Assembly (NCBI GenBank): GCA_017654935.2
Contig: CM065711.1
Location: 27,515,418-27,579,417, forward strand
DNA: 64,000 nt
Direction: 5' to 3'
Origin: Phymorhynchus buccinoides
Taxonomy: Eukaryota > Mollusca > Gastropoda > Neogastropoda > Raphitomidae
The notes below the pieces were generated by a model that was not told where the DNA came from, ran no database searches, and was given only the letters and a program-made list of their open reading frames with translations. The translations under genes were made by a program, and so were the position numbers. Below, in pieces: positions 12,601 to 26,500 of the stretch; within the stretch, counting starts at the first letter, position 1, and the number at the start of each line of letters is the position of its first letter.

Positions 12601-15343
12601 GGAGCAACACACTTCATGGCCTATGGTCGCTCAAATCAGTTAATCTTTTTTTTTCTTGAAAATTTGAAAATAAGGATTTCCTTATTTTCTGATTTTAGAA
12701 TGAAGGAAATCCTTGCTGAGAAGGAAAACTTTCACCCATGAAGTTACTTTGCAAAACTAAGACAATAGAGTCTTTGGATAGTAGGCCCCAATTTGATGCC
12801 TTTTAGTGACACAGGTGTTAAATCACTGTGGTGCTAAAATGCGATGTTGGCGGTGAAAGGGTTAAGCCTTTCCCTGCCCAATCCTGTTTACTACCAGGTG
12901 CGTGATGTCATCGATGATGTCATAACTTTTGATGCCGTAGTCCTGGAATGATGGGTTTTGTGTGTGGTTTAGACAAGTCAGGAAAGGATATATCACATCG
13001 AGTCTAACAAGTCTATTATTAAATTTTATAATAAATTTCATAATACGGAAATTTCATAAATTTTATAATATGATACGAACAAAATTTTATACGAAAATTT
13101 TATAATACGATACGAAAATTTTTATAATACGATACGAAAATTTTATAATACGAACATTTTAATACGAAAATTTTATAATACGATACGAAAATGTTAATAC
13201 GAAAATTTTAAAACAAAACTTTTATCATACGAAAATGTTATAATACGGAAATCTTATCTACAACTTAGTGTGTCGTTGTCAATATCAATCTAAAAGCAGA
13301 TGCGCCTGATCTCAGTTTACCTTCATCGATCTCCACCAGTCCACTGGTACACGAGCTGGCACCCACTTCCTTTCTGCCCAGCCGCTCCAGGAAGTTTGTG
13401 ACCACACGCCACTCCTTGTGGGCCTGACATAGTAATAATAATGATGATGATCATCATCACTATAATCATCATCATCATAATCATCATCATCAAAATCATC
13501 ACCATCATCATCATAATAATCACCACCATCATCATTATCACCACCATCATCATCATCACCACCATCATCACAATAATAATAATAATAATAGTACATTTAT
13601 ATAGCGCTTTACCTCAGATGAGCCCAAAGCGCTTTACAATCAATTATTCATCAACAGACAACAAAAACAGCATTCAAGAATGACACCAACCAGCAACAAC
13701 GATACAAAGCAACTCTCTCTCTCTCTAACACACACACACACACACACGCGCGAGCACACACACACACACATTTATCGACGCCAACTCGTTCATACCCCAT
13801 TCAGTAAGCCACAGCAACCGAGCCGCACGGACTGACCATACACCAACACACATACACCCTCACACACAACATACGCACGCACACACACACGCACACACAC
13901 ACACACATGCGTGCACACACAACCCACAAAACCAAAACACACACAAGCAACAGGTATGCACACATGCATGCTCACACACACACACACAACACACACACGC
14001 ACCACAAAACACAGCACAAACCCATTATTCAATCTTCCCTCACGTGCACACAACGATAGACAACTGATCAAATATTTAGGGTGCAGCAGGAAAAAGATGG
14101 GTTTTAAGAGAGGTTTTGAATGAGGAGACTGAGTTGGAGTGTCGGAGAGAAGGCAGAGAATTCCAAAGAGATGGTGCTTGACAAGAAAAAGAACGTTGGC
14201 CAGCAGATTTGAGACGGATGGAGGGAAGGGAAAGGAGACGAGAATCAGAAGACGAACGTAGTTGGCGAGCTGGGACATAGAGATGAAGAAGATCAGAGAG
14301 ATATAAGGGAGCTTGATCATTCAGTGACTTGAAGACAAGGAAAATTTTGTAATCAATACGTGATTGAACTGGGAGCCAATGTAGGGAACGAAGAACCGGA
14401 GTGATGTGATCGTACCTAGGGGAGCGAGAAATGAGATGAGCAGCATTATTCTGGACCCGTTGGAGCTTAGAGATGAGAGTTGATGGACAGCCAGCAAGAA
14501 GTGAGTTACAGTAGTCAAGGCGAGACAGAACAAAAGCACATACTAGAGTCTTCAGGGCATCCTGAGAGAGGAAACGGCGGATGGAACTAATTCTTCGAAG
14601 TTCTAGATAGCAAGCCTTGCAAACATTGGAAACATGCTGTTTGAAAGAAAGGGTTTGGTCCAAAGTAACACCTAGATCGCGGACAGATGCCGATAGCTTG
14701 ATCTCAGTGCCAACATCATCATCACTATCATTATCATCACCACCATCAACAACAACAACATACAGTATTTATACGGCGCTGAATCTTGATAGAAATCAAA
14801 TCAAAGCGCACACACACGTTAGCATTCAAAGCGCATTCAAACAAAAACGCAATACAAAGCGAACACACACGGATAACATAAATGGAATATATCAGAAACA
14901 GACCTAATGGCAAGAGAGAGAAGATAAAGAGAGAGGAGCTTCAATGACGGGGGAACAGGTGGGTTTTGAGGTTAGCTTTGAAAGCAGAGAGTCGGTCGCT
15001 GACGGAGGGAGAGAGGAAGTTTGTTCCAGGAGGTCGGTCCTGAGACAGCAAAAGAGCGCCGACCAACAGTTGAAAGCTTATACCTAGGGATCTGGAGAGA
15101 AAGAGGGTCAGAAACTGAACGTAAAGTGCGAGCTGGCGTATAGATGGAAATATTGTCGCAGAGGTAAGATGGAGCAGCTTTATGAATAGATTTATAGCAA
15201 AGTGTGTTTAATTTATACTCAATTCTGTCTGCGACAGGAAGCCAGTGCAAAGAACCATCACCACTATCATCATCATCATCATCATCATCACCACTATCAT
15301 CACCACCATCACCTTCATCATCACCATCACCATCATCATCACT

Positions 15344-15377
<34 letters not shown>

Positions 15378-15519
15378 CTATTATCATCATCATCATCACC
15401 TTCATCATCACCACCATCATCATCATCATCATTATCATCATCACCATACCTCAGAGTCCATTGTAGAGCAGGACGTCATCAAACTCGAGGCCCTTGGATC
15501 ATCAGAACCAGTCACCATC

Positions 15520-15551
<32 letters not shown>

Positions 15552-16042
15552 ACCTCAGAGTCCTTGAAGAAGTCAGGACGTCATCAAACACGAGGCCCTT
15601 GGCATCATAGATGGTCATCACCAGTCATCATCATCACCATCACCATACCTCAGAGTCCTTGAAGAAGTTGTAGAGCAGGACGTCATCAAACTCATTGGCT
15701 TCATAGATGGTCAGAACCATCATCATCATCATCACCATCACCATCATCATCATCACCATACCTCAGAGTCCTTGAAGAAGTTGTAGAGCAGGACATCATC
15801 AAACTCGAGGCCCTTGGCTTCATAGATGGTCAGAACCAGTCATCATCACATCAGTCTCCAGCATCACCTTCATCATCATCATCATCTTCATCACCATCAT
15901 CATCATATCATCATCATCACCACTATCATCATCATCACTTCATCATCAATAATCATCACCATACCTCAGAGTCCTTGAAGAAGTTGTAGAGCAGGACGTC
16001 ATCAAACTCGAGGCCCTTGGCTTCATAGATGGTCAGAACCAG

Positions 16043-16075
<33 letters not shown>

Positions 16076-18577
16076 CCACCACCATCATCACCATACCTCA
16101 GAGTCCTTGAAGAAGTTGTAGAGCAGGACGTCATCAAACTTGAGGCCCTTGGCTTCATAGATGGTCGACCAGTCCCATCATCATCATGGATCATCATCAT
16201 CATCACCATATCATGGTCCTTGAAGAAGTTGTAGAGTAGGACATCATCAAACTCGAGGCCCTTGGCTTCATAGATGGTCATCCATCATCACCACCATCAT
16301 CATCATCATCATCATCATACCTCAGAGTCCTTGAAGAAGTTGTAGAGCAGGACGTCATCAAACTCGAGGCCCTTGGCTTCATAGATGGTCAGGACCAAAC
16401 CCAGACTCAGTTCCTCTGGAAGGTTGTCCCTGGCCTCCTCATTCACCACCAGGATCACCTGACGAAGAAACACAGTAATAAAAACCAGTAATAAACGCAC
16501 ATGTTCACTCTTCTAGCGCTATGTATTTTTGTTGACATTCTTGGTCGTCCGTTGCATCTCAGCAGACAAGACGTGGAGTAACTATTTTAACGACTGCATT
16601 ACTTAAAGACACACTGACCCACCACGATTAAGTCCCTTGGTTTTTTCTGGGTAGCTGTGACCCATATACAAATGCCCCCAAATGTCATCAGTGACACAAA
16701 TCGCATGAAATTTGTTTTTAAACAAAATTGGGTGGCGCGCCTCTGGCTGCGACGCGCTCTCCAGGTGGGAGCAACCCGAATTTCACAGAGACGCCTCTGT
16801 GACTATAAAGTACCTAATACCTAACTTCAAATTGAGGCTGCTCTTTAAAATGATGCTTCTCCGAAATCGGAATGTGTCGGTTGAATGCAGCGGGAAGACC
16901 AGTGAAAACTGAAAAACGGACACATACAAACCTCACCCATTATGGCCATAGAATGCAGAAGAAGAAGAAGAAGAAGAAGAAGAAGAAGCCAAATATCCTG
17001 ACTATTATTATCATTAATACTATCATCATCATTACCATCATTTTTTAATCACCTGGTGAGCTCCAAACTCGATGTGCGAAGTCCTCCTCCGGTTCCCGCT
17101 CAACAGGACGCACAAGTCCGCCAGACTTCCTGGATATCATCATCATCATTCTTCTTCGATCGCTCAGACAGTTTCCTGTCAATTATGAGCGCAGATACGT
17201 CATGCTGCCGTCATGCGCCTAACTAAAAAAACAGTTAGGCCCAGCAAGTCCGACTTCGGCTGGAGGAAATCTTTTTGAAAGTGTTTCGTGAAAAAAGGCA
17301 GGAGAATGGACCGGTAAGGCAGAAAGATAGTAGATGACAGTAAGCAAAGGGAAAAGGCAGAGTCAAAGAGAGCGACCGATTAACCCTTTCAACGCCAGCC
17401 ATTTTTCAGCTAAAATGTTTCATTAAACTTACCTGGGTAGAGAAAATATTTCGTCTGCAATATTGGGGATTCCTCTGTGACATGCTTAAAATAAGGGCCT
17501 ATCCTTACCTCCCAGAATTAAGAACATAAGATCGCAGTGAAGTAGTTAATAAAACAGTCACATTTTATAATAATGCATTTCTGAAGATCTTAGGAACTAT
17601 GAAACTGTTGAGAGCACTTTTGATAATAATTATAGTAAACTCGTTCCTCTGAATATTTGTCTAGCTAAATACAGTTATTAACAGTGCCTAAATAAAGATC
17701 AAAATTAACAACAACAAAACAAAAACAAAAAAAAGAACATAAGATCACTGGATACCAGACCCTCATTTGATTACTTTTAGTGACGTGGGTGTTCAATCAC
17801 TGTGGTGCCAAGAGGCGACATTGGCGATGAAAGGGTTAAAGGAAGTTACATGCACAGAACTTCCAGAAGGTGGGGGAACTATTCATACAAAAGACCTCCT
17901 GGGTATCCCCATGGGGGGTCATCATCATCATTATGATCATCCTAATCACCATCGTTTTTTAATCACCTGGTGCGCTCCAAACTCGATGAGCGAAGTCCTC
18001 CTCTTGTTCCCGCTCAACAGGATGGCCAAGTCCGCCGGACTTCCTGGCCGTCATCATCATCATCATCATCATCATCTTAATCATTATTATGATCATCCTA
18101 ATCATCATCATTTTTTATTCACCTGGTGCGCTCCAAACTCGATGTGCGAAGTCTTCCTCTTGTTCCCGCTCAGCAGGATGGCCAGGTCCGCCGGACTCCC
18201 TGACTCCAGCACGACGGGCAGCGGCCCGTCAAACAGCCCCTGGTCCTTCTCCAGCCGGTCAAAGGACTCTGGGAAAAACTCCACCAGAAGGTCCAGGACG
18301 GCCGAGGCAAGGGAGAGAATGCCCGCGTGCGACCGGTAGTTGTGGGTCAGCTGGTAGACTTGTCGCGGAACCTGACAGGGTGCAGGGGAAAAAGGCACAA
18401 TATTAATGTGAATACGAATACAAACTTTTTAAATTTTATTGAGGGTAATGAGGCTGTATACCGAAAATTCTCTGCCCGTGTCTCGTGCACTGAGATGCGT
18501 GCGCCAGCTACGTAAGATTATCGCCCTCGCCTGTCTTGAAGTCTCTCTCTCTCTCTCACCTCCAGCATTCCAGTTCA

Positions 18578-18621
<44 letters not shown>

Positions 18622-21600
18622 AGCTTTCATTGACTGCAGGTGCGCCTTATAGTCCGTAAAATACAGTACACACTCTCTCTCCCCCTCCTGTCTCTCTTTC
18701 TTTCTCTCCCTCCTCCCTTCTCTCTCAATCTCTTCCCCTCACTCTCTATCTCTAACCTCCAACATTCTTTCATTCAACAGCTTTCATCAACTGCAGGTGT
18801 GCCTTATAGTCCGTAAAATACAGTACACACTCTCTCTCCCCCTCCTGTCTCTCTTTCTTTCTCTCCCTCCTCCCTTCTCTCTCAATCTCTTCCCCTCACT
18901 CTCTATCTCTAACCTCCAACATTCTTTCATTCAACAGCTTTCATCAACTGCAGGTGTGCCTTATAGTCCGTAAAATACAGTACACACTCTCTCTCCCCCT
19001 CCTGTCTCTCTTTCTTTCTCTCCCTCCTCCCTTCTCTCTCAATCTCTTCCCCTCACTCTCTATCTCTAACCTCCAACATTCTTTCATTCAACAGCTTTCA
19101 TCAACTGCAGGTGTGCCTTATAGTCCGTAAAATACAGTACACACTCTCTCTCCCCCTCCTGTCTCTCTTTCTTTCTCTCCCTCCTCCCTTCTCTCTCAAT
19201 CTCTTCCCCTCACTCTCTATCTCTAACCTCCAACATTCTTTCATTCAACAGCTTTCATCAACTGCAGGTGTGCCTTATAGTCCGTAAAATACAGTACACA
19301 CTCTCTCTCCCCCTCCTGTCTCTCTTTCTTTCTCTCCCTCCTCCCTTCTCTCTCAATCTCTTCCCCTAACTCTCTATCTCTAACCTCCAACATTCTTTCA
19401 TTCAACAGCTTTCATCAACTGCAGGTGTGCCTTATAGTCCGTAAAATACAGTACACACTCTCTCTCCCCCTCCTGTCTCTCTTTCTTTCTCTCCCTCCTC
19501 CCTTCTCTCTCAATCTCTTCCCCTCACTCTCTCTAACCTCCAACATTCCAGTTTCCCCTCGAGCTTTTATCGACTGCCTTATAGTCCATAATATACGGTA
19601 CACACTCTCTCTCCTGTTTCTCTCTCCCTCCTCCCTTCTCTCTCAATCTCTTCCCCTAACTCTCCCTCTCTCTCTCTAACCTCCAACATTCCAGTCTTTC
19701 CCCGAGCTTTCAACGACTGCTTGGTGAAGCGGTTTTCAGATCAGAAAATCTTAACGACACTCCGCGCATGATGCTTTGCTCACAACATAGACACTCTCTC
19801 TCTTTCCCTCTCCATTTTTCTCTTTCTCTTTCTCTCTCTCTAACCTCCAACATCCCAGTCTTCCCCCGGGTTTTCAACGACTGCTTGGTGTAGTGGAACA
19901 GCGTCTTCAGATCAGAGAACCGGAAGATAAGCCGCGTATGATGCTTTGCGCACAACAACATAGACACTCTCTCTTTCCCTCTCCATTTTTCTCTCTCTCA
20001 CCTCCAACATCCCAGTCTTCCCCCGGGCTTTCAAGGACTGCTTGGCGTAGTGGAAGAGCGTCTTCAGATCGGAGAACCTGAACGACACGCAGCGCATAGA
20101 CACTCTCTCTTTCCCTCTCCATTTTTCTCTTTCTCTCTCTCCCCCTCTCTCTCTTTCTCTCTCACCTCCAACATCCCAGTCTTCCCCCGGGCTTTCAAGG
20201 ACTGCTTGGCGTAGTGGAAGAGCGTCTTCAGATCGGAGAACCTGAACGACACGCAGCGCATAGACACTCTCTCTTTCCCTCTCCATTTTTCTTTTTCTCT
20301 CTCTCCCCCTCTCTCTCTTTCTCTCTCACCTCCAACATCCCAGTCTTCCCCCGGGCTTTCAAGGACTGCTTGGCGTAGTGGAAGAGCGTCTTCAGATCGG
20401 AGAACCTGAATGACACGCCGCGCATGATGCTCTGCGCGGTGTCCCCCGTCAGGAACATGGCGTTGGGGGAGTGGGCCAATCGGATCAGCACCGTCAGCTC
20501 CGCCTGGGTGAAGTCCTGAGTTTCGTCCACAAAAATCTGAAAGAAGACGTAATAATAATAATAATAATAATAATAATACAGAAAGCTTCTAAAGCGCTCT
20601 TCAATGATCAAAAATCATCCTCAGAGCGCTTTACAAATATTACGAGAGAAAACAATCAAGAAGAAAAACATTATTACACTGTACAAAACAATATGAAGTA
20701 TTACAATTTAAAAAATAAATAAATTAAAAATTAAAAAATGCTCACGCCGTTCATCCCCACCCATCCACCCCTTTGACATGCATACACATCATAGACACCA
20801 TTTTAAAAAAAACATTATAAAAAGCACAAAAAATAATTATTTCCCTTTTCTTCGCATACACACTATACACTCACAAACACTCATAACATAGCATCCGGGG
20901 AGAAAGAAAAAAAATCACGGCATGGACAAACAGCACCCCCCCCCCCCCCCCCCCCCCACCCACACCTTTTCCACACGCACGCCACATGGGATGAAGCAAT
21001 GGAAGTTAACTCATTCAAGTCGTTCCGGCCATATATGTCCGGAATTATTAGATAGATGTCAATTTGATGCGTTTTCTTCAAGGGAAGTAAATCTGTGCGC
21101 ACACCATACATTGGTCACTTCTAAACTCGCTTCGCTCCCTTAGACCACAATTTTGTCTCTGACTTTGTTTTTGTAGTGGTTTGTTGTGGGGAAACCAATC
21201 GGTGTGGAGAGTTTTTCTATATAAAGTCTATATTAAAAAAAAGTCTGATCTACCACTTCCCTATGTCTAAAGCTGAAGTAAAAACCTGTAATCTTCTTTC
21301 GTTTCTCATTTGCTTGTTGTGAGAAACTAGCCCAGCAACTTAATGTCCCTTTCGTGGTGCTGGGTCACAAATTAACTTATGTAAATCTAACAAATTAACG
21401 TATGTAAATCTAACAAATTAACTTATGTAAATTTAACAAATTAACTTATGTAAATCTAACAAATTAACTGATGTAAATTTAACAAATTAACATGTAAATT
21501 TAACAAATTAACTGATGTAAATCTAACAAATTAACTGATGTAAATTTAACAAATTAACTGATGTAAATTTAACAAATTAACCGATGTAAATTTAACAAAT

Positions 21601-23519
21601 TAATGAACTTATGTAAATTTAACAAATTAGCTTATGTAAACTTCACAAATTAACTTATGTAAATTTAACAAATTAACATATGTAAACTTCACAAATGAAC
21701 TTATGTAAATTTCACAAATTAACATATGTAAATTTAACAAATTAATGTATGTAAATTTAATAAATTAACTGATGTAAATTTCACAAATTAAGATGTAAAT
21801 TTCACAAATGAACTTGCCTCATGCAGCACCCAAGGTAGGGGTCCGGCCATTCTGAGACGCCGGTAGATGTTGAAAACCAGGTCCGCTTCATCGTAAAGTC
21901 CGTGCTGACGCTTGTAGTCCGTGTAGCGCAGGAACAGATCGTACACCTAAAGCGCACATAAGAGACGACGTAGAAATATTGTTAACCCTTTCACTGCCAC
22001 ACAGAAAAATCAGAGAAATAATATTTTTCTCTGTCATAAAATTGAAAAGAGATCCTGTGGTGTAGAGTGGCACAGTGGTAGCGCGTTCGCCTCATGTCAA
22101 GTAAACCCGAGTTCGAACCTGGGCACAGGGGATTTTTCCTCTCGCTCTGCACTAGGCCTTGCGGTCTGAACGTGGAGTCTTTCGGATGAGACGATAAACC
22201 AAGGTCTTATAAAACTTTCCTGACTTGTCTAAGATAAAAGCAAGCATTCCAAAAAATATGACATCGAAAGTTATGACATCATCAATGACATCACCCACCC
22301 AGGGGGAGGCGTTAAACTAATTTGAAAACAAAAGAAGAAGAAAGATTTCCAAACTGTTTCAAATTCAGCTTCCTTCCAAGCTTCCAATTTGGAACGCGCT
22401 CCCAGCATCTGCAGGGGGGGGGGGGGGGGGGGGGCTTTGCAGTTTTTTTTTGAACTTTTAACACAAAATACAGATCATTTTCTTTAGACTTACCTTGTCT
22501 CTGCTTCCAGTGAAGTTGGGAGCCTGTTTTCTGCCCAGTAGCTCGTAACTCTCCAGATCCAGGTAGCCCTTGGCAGTGGTGAGGGAGGCGAAGGACCCCT
22601 TGATGAACGACATGATTTCCGTCCACACCAGGGAAGGGTGGTAATTCACCTAAACACGCAGAAATTAAACAGATTATTATCTCCCCTTGGCAGTGGTGAG
22701 GGAGGCAAACGACCCTTTGATGAACGACACGATTTCCGTCCACGCCAGGGAAGGGTGGTAACTCACGCGTGCATGTGTGTGTGTGCGTTATACCTGAGCT
22801 TTCTTGGTGATCTTGGGCCACACATCATGGGTAAACACAGCGTAGGTCACCTCTGTGTGTGTATGTGTGCGTTATAACTGAGCTTTCTTGGTGATCTTGG
22901 GCCACACATCATGGGTAAACACAGCGCATGTCACCTCTGTGTGTGTGTGTGTGTGTGTGTCTGTATGTGCGAGCATTATACCTGAGCTTTCTTGGTGATC
23001 CAGGGCCATACATCATGTGCAAACACAGCGTAGGTCACCTCTGTGTGTGTGTGTGTGTGTCTGTATGTGCGCGTTATACCTGAGCTTTCTTGGTGATCTT
23101 GGGCCACACCTCATGTGCAAACACAGCATGGGTCACCTCTGTGTGTGTGTGTGTGTGTGTGTGCGTGTGAGTGCATGTATGTGCGCGTTATACCTGAGCT
23201 TTCTTGGTGATCCTGGGCCACACCTCATGTGCAAACACAGCGTAGGTCACCTCTGTGTGTGTGTGTGTGTGCGTGTATGTGCGCGTTATACCTGAGCTTT
23301 CTTGGTGATCTTGGGCCACACCTCGTGGGCAAACACAGCATAGGTCACCTCCCTCCGGTTGTCCTTCTTTCTCACAGGGTGATCCACCACCGCCTGGCTG
23401 CCACCCGCTCCACTCTCCCCTCCTGCCATCATGTCAAACGAAAAAGGTTACCATCACAGTTGTCCATCGTTGTGTGCACGTGAGGGAAGATTGAATAAGA
23501 GGTTTGTGCTGTGTTTTGT

Positions 23520-23583
<64 letters not shown>

Positions 23584-26500
23584 GTGTATGTGTGTGAGCA
23601 TGCATGTGTGCATACTGCATGTTTCGCAGATTGAATGTGTCGATGGCAATCGTCTCTACCACCATGATTCACAGAGAAGTCCGCATGGCAGAGGTTGCAG
23701 TGAGCATGGTTCGCACCAAGTCGACTTCTGACAATGCAAGGCCACTCCTCCGTGTAAGCTATTCTGAAAACTTGTGCAGCAGGCCGATGTTTTTTCTTAG
23801 AACAAGATGGTGTGCCAGATGATTTTCGTTTTCTGGTTTGGGTTCGTTTTTCCTCGTTTGAAACATCTCCCAAATCGCTACTGCTGCTGGAGTCTGCCAT
23901 TTTTTCAGAGAAAGTAATAAGAACGCATGCGCAGTCACTTTGATAAAAACGGAAGTGACTAGGTTATCGCGCCTCTGCTCTTGGAAACAGACAAAACCGG
24001 GAACGGCACAAGCAAAAATAAAATGCGTTGGCAATTTTTTTGTTCCCGTAACAACGTTGAGGTTGCCGTAGCTCCGTAGCAAAGCTTTTTTTTTTCGTAG
24101 CTGCTACGGCCAAATCTTAGCAGTAGGTAGGTCTGCACTGCTCTACACTGCACTGCCACAACAACGATGTCTCACCCTCCTCCTCCTCTTGGTCCTCGTC
24201 GCTGTCGTCATCGAGGGGCACGAAGGCGAAGATCTGCTGCTTCCATACTGCTCTACTTGCCACAACAACAACAACAACAACAACAACAACGCCTCACCTT
24301 CCTCCTCTTCGTACCCCTCCTCCTCCTCTTGGTCCTCGTCGCTGTCGTCATCGAGGGGCACGAAGGCGAAGATCTGCTGCTTCCATACTGCTCTACTTGC
24401 CACAACAACAACAACAACAACAACGCCTCACCTTCCTCCTCTTCGTACCCCTCCTCCTCCTCCTGGTCCTCGTCGCTGTCGTCATCGAGGGGCACGAAGG
24501 CGAAGATCTCCTCGTCGTTGCCCCAGCCGTGGATGGTGACGCGCAGGCTGCCGTCCTCGTTGCGCTCGAAGAAGGGCGGGGCGGGGAGCGAGGCGTCGAG
24601 AAGCAGGATCAGCTGGCGGGACGTCACGAACAGCGGGAACTTGTATTCATCCACATCCTGGAAACGAAATGAAAGAAAGAAATGAAAGAAAGTGAATGTC
24701 AGAGAAACGCATGAAGAAGCAGGATCAGCTGACGGGACGTCACAAACAGCGGGAACTTGTATTCGTCCACATCCTGGAAACGAAAAGAAAGAAAGAAATG
24801 AAAGAAAGTGAATGTTAGAGAAACGCATGAAGAAGCAGGATCAGCTGGCGGGACGTCACGAACAGCGGGAACTTGTATTCGTCCACATCCTGGAAACGAA
24901 GAGAAAGAAAGAAAGAAATGAAAGAAAGTGAATGTTAGAGAAACGCATGAAGAAGCAGGATCAGCTGACGGGACGTCACAAACAGCGGGAACTTGTATTC
25001 GTCCACATCCTGGAAACGAAGAGAAAGAAAGAAAGAAATGAAAGAAAGTGAATGTTAGAGAAACGCATGAAGAAGCAGGATCAGCTGTCGGGACGTCACG
25101 AACAGCGGGAACTTGTATTCGTCCACATCCTGGAAACGAAATGAAAGAAAGAAATGAAAGAAAGTGAATGTTAGATAAACGCATGAAGAAGCAGGATCAG
25201 CTGACGGGACGTCACGAACAGCGGGAACTTGTATTCGTCCACATCCTGGAAACGAAATGAAAGAAAGTGAATGTCAGAGAAACGCATGAAGAAGCAGGAT
25301 CAGCTGACGGGACGTCACGAACAGCGGGAACTTGTATTCGTCCACATCCTGGAAACGAAAAGAAAGAAAGAAATGAAAGAAAGTGAATGTTAGAGAAACG
25401 CATGAAGAAGCAGGATCAGCTGACGGGACGTCACGAACAGCGGGAACTTGTATTCGTCCACGTCCTGGAAACGAAATGAAAGAAAGTGAATGTCAGAGAA
25501 ACGCATGAAGAAGCAGGATCAGCTGACGGGACGTCACGAACAGCGGGAACTTGTATTCGTCCACATCCTGGAAACGAAGAGAAAGAAAGAAAGAAATGAA
25601 AGAAAGTGAATGTTAGAGAAACGCATGAAGAAGCAGGATCAGCTGGCGGGACGTCACGAACAGCGGGAACTTGAATTCGTCCATGTCCTGGAAACGAAGA
25701 GAAAGAAATAAATAAATAAAAGAAAGTGAATGTCAGAGAAACGCATGAAGAAGCAGGATCAGCTGGCGGGACGTCACGAACAGCGGGAACTTGTATTCGT
25801 CCATGTCCTGGAAACGAAATGAAAGAAATAAATAAATAAAAGAAAGTGAATGTCAGAGAAACGCATGAAGAAGCAGGATCAGCTTGCGGGACGTCACGAA
25901 CAGCGGGAACTTGTATGAACAAGAAAGCAAAAGAAAGTAAATGTTAGAGAAAAGCATAAAGAATCAAGATCAGTTGATAGGACACGAGGACGAACGGAAA
26001 TTCGTATTTGTCTACGTCCTGGAAACGAAAAAGAAAGAGGAAATGAAAGAATGAACAAGAAAGAAAAATAAAGTACCGAATAGGGCAATTTTCAAGAAAA
26101 ATCTGAAAAAAATAAAGTAAAAGGCGGCTTTGTTTATAAGGCGATACACACCTCGCAAAAGAACGTGGAAGTTTGAAGCCCATACGCGTCCTGTAAACGA
26201 TTACCAACCGCCATTACTGCTGTCATAAACGAGTTGGCTCCCTTCTCAAATAATCGGACTTTTTCCGTTTTTGCGACTTCCGGATGTTGTGTTTGGACTT
26301 TTCTTCGTGAAAACTGGTAGAATTATGGCATTTTGAGCTCTACAACGATGCTTTTTACATTCAATGAAGGGTTGTGGCATCTATTGGACAGTATCTCGGA
26401 TAATAATAGGGATTTTGAAGCATTTTAACGTGAGTATTCGTCGTATCGGCGACTCGTTGCCACTTTCGATGTCTAGACTCACAGTAGACTGTACTAAACA

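Noticed and set aside
13441..13683. Poly-Ile/His/Asp frames in CAT repeats (also 15.2-15.7, 43.5-44.3 kb)
   Set aside because: Microsatellite translations.
22065..22135. Functional tRNA gene
   Set aside because: A and B boxes are present, but no cloverleaf or anticodon arm forms, and the body and tail are SINE.
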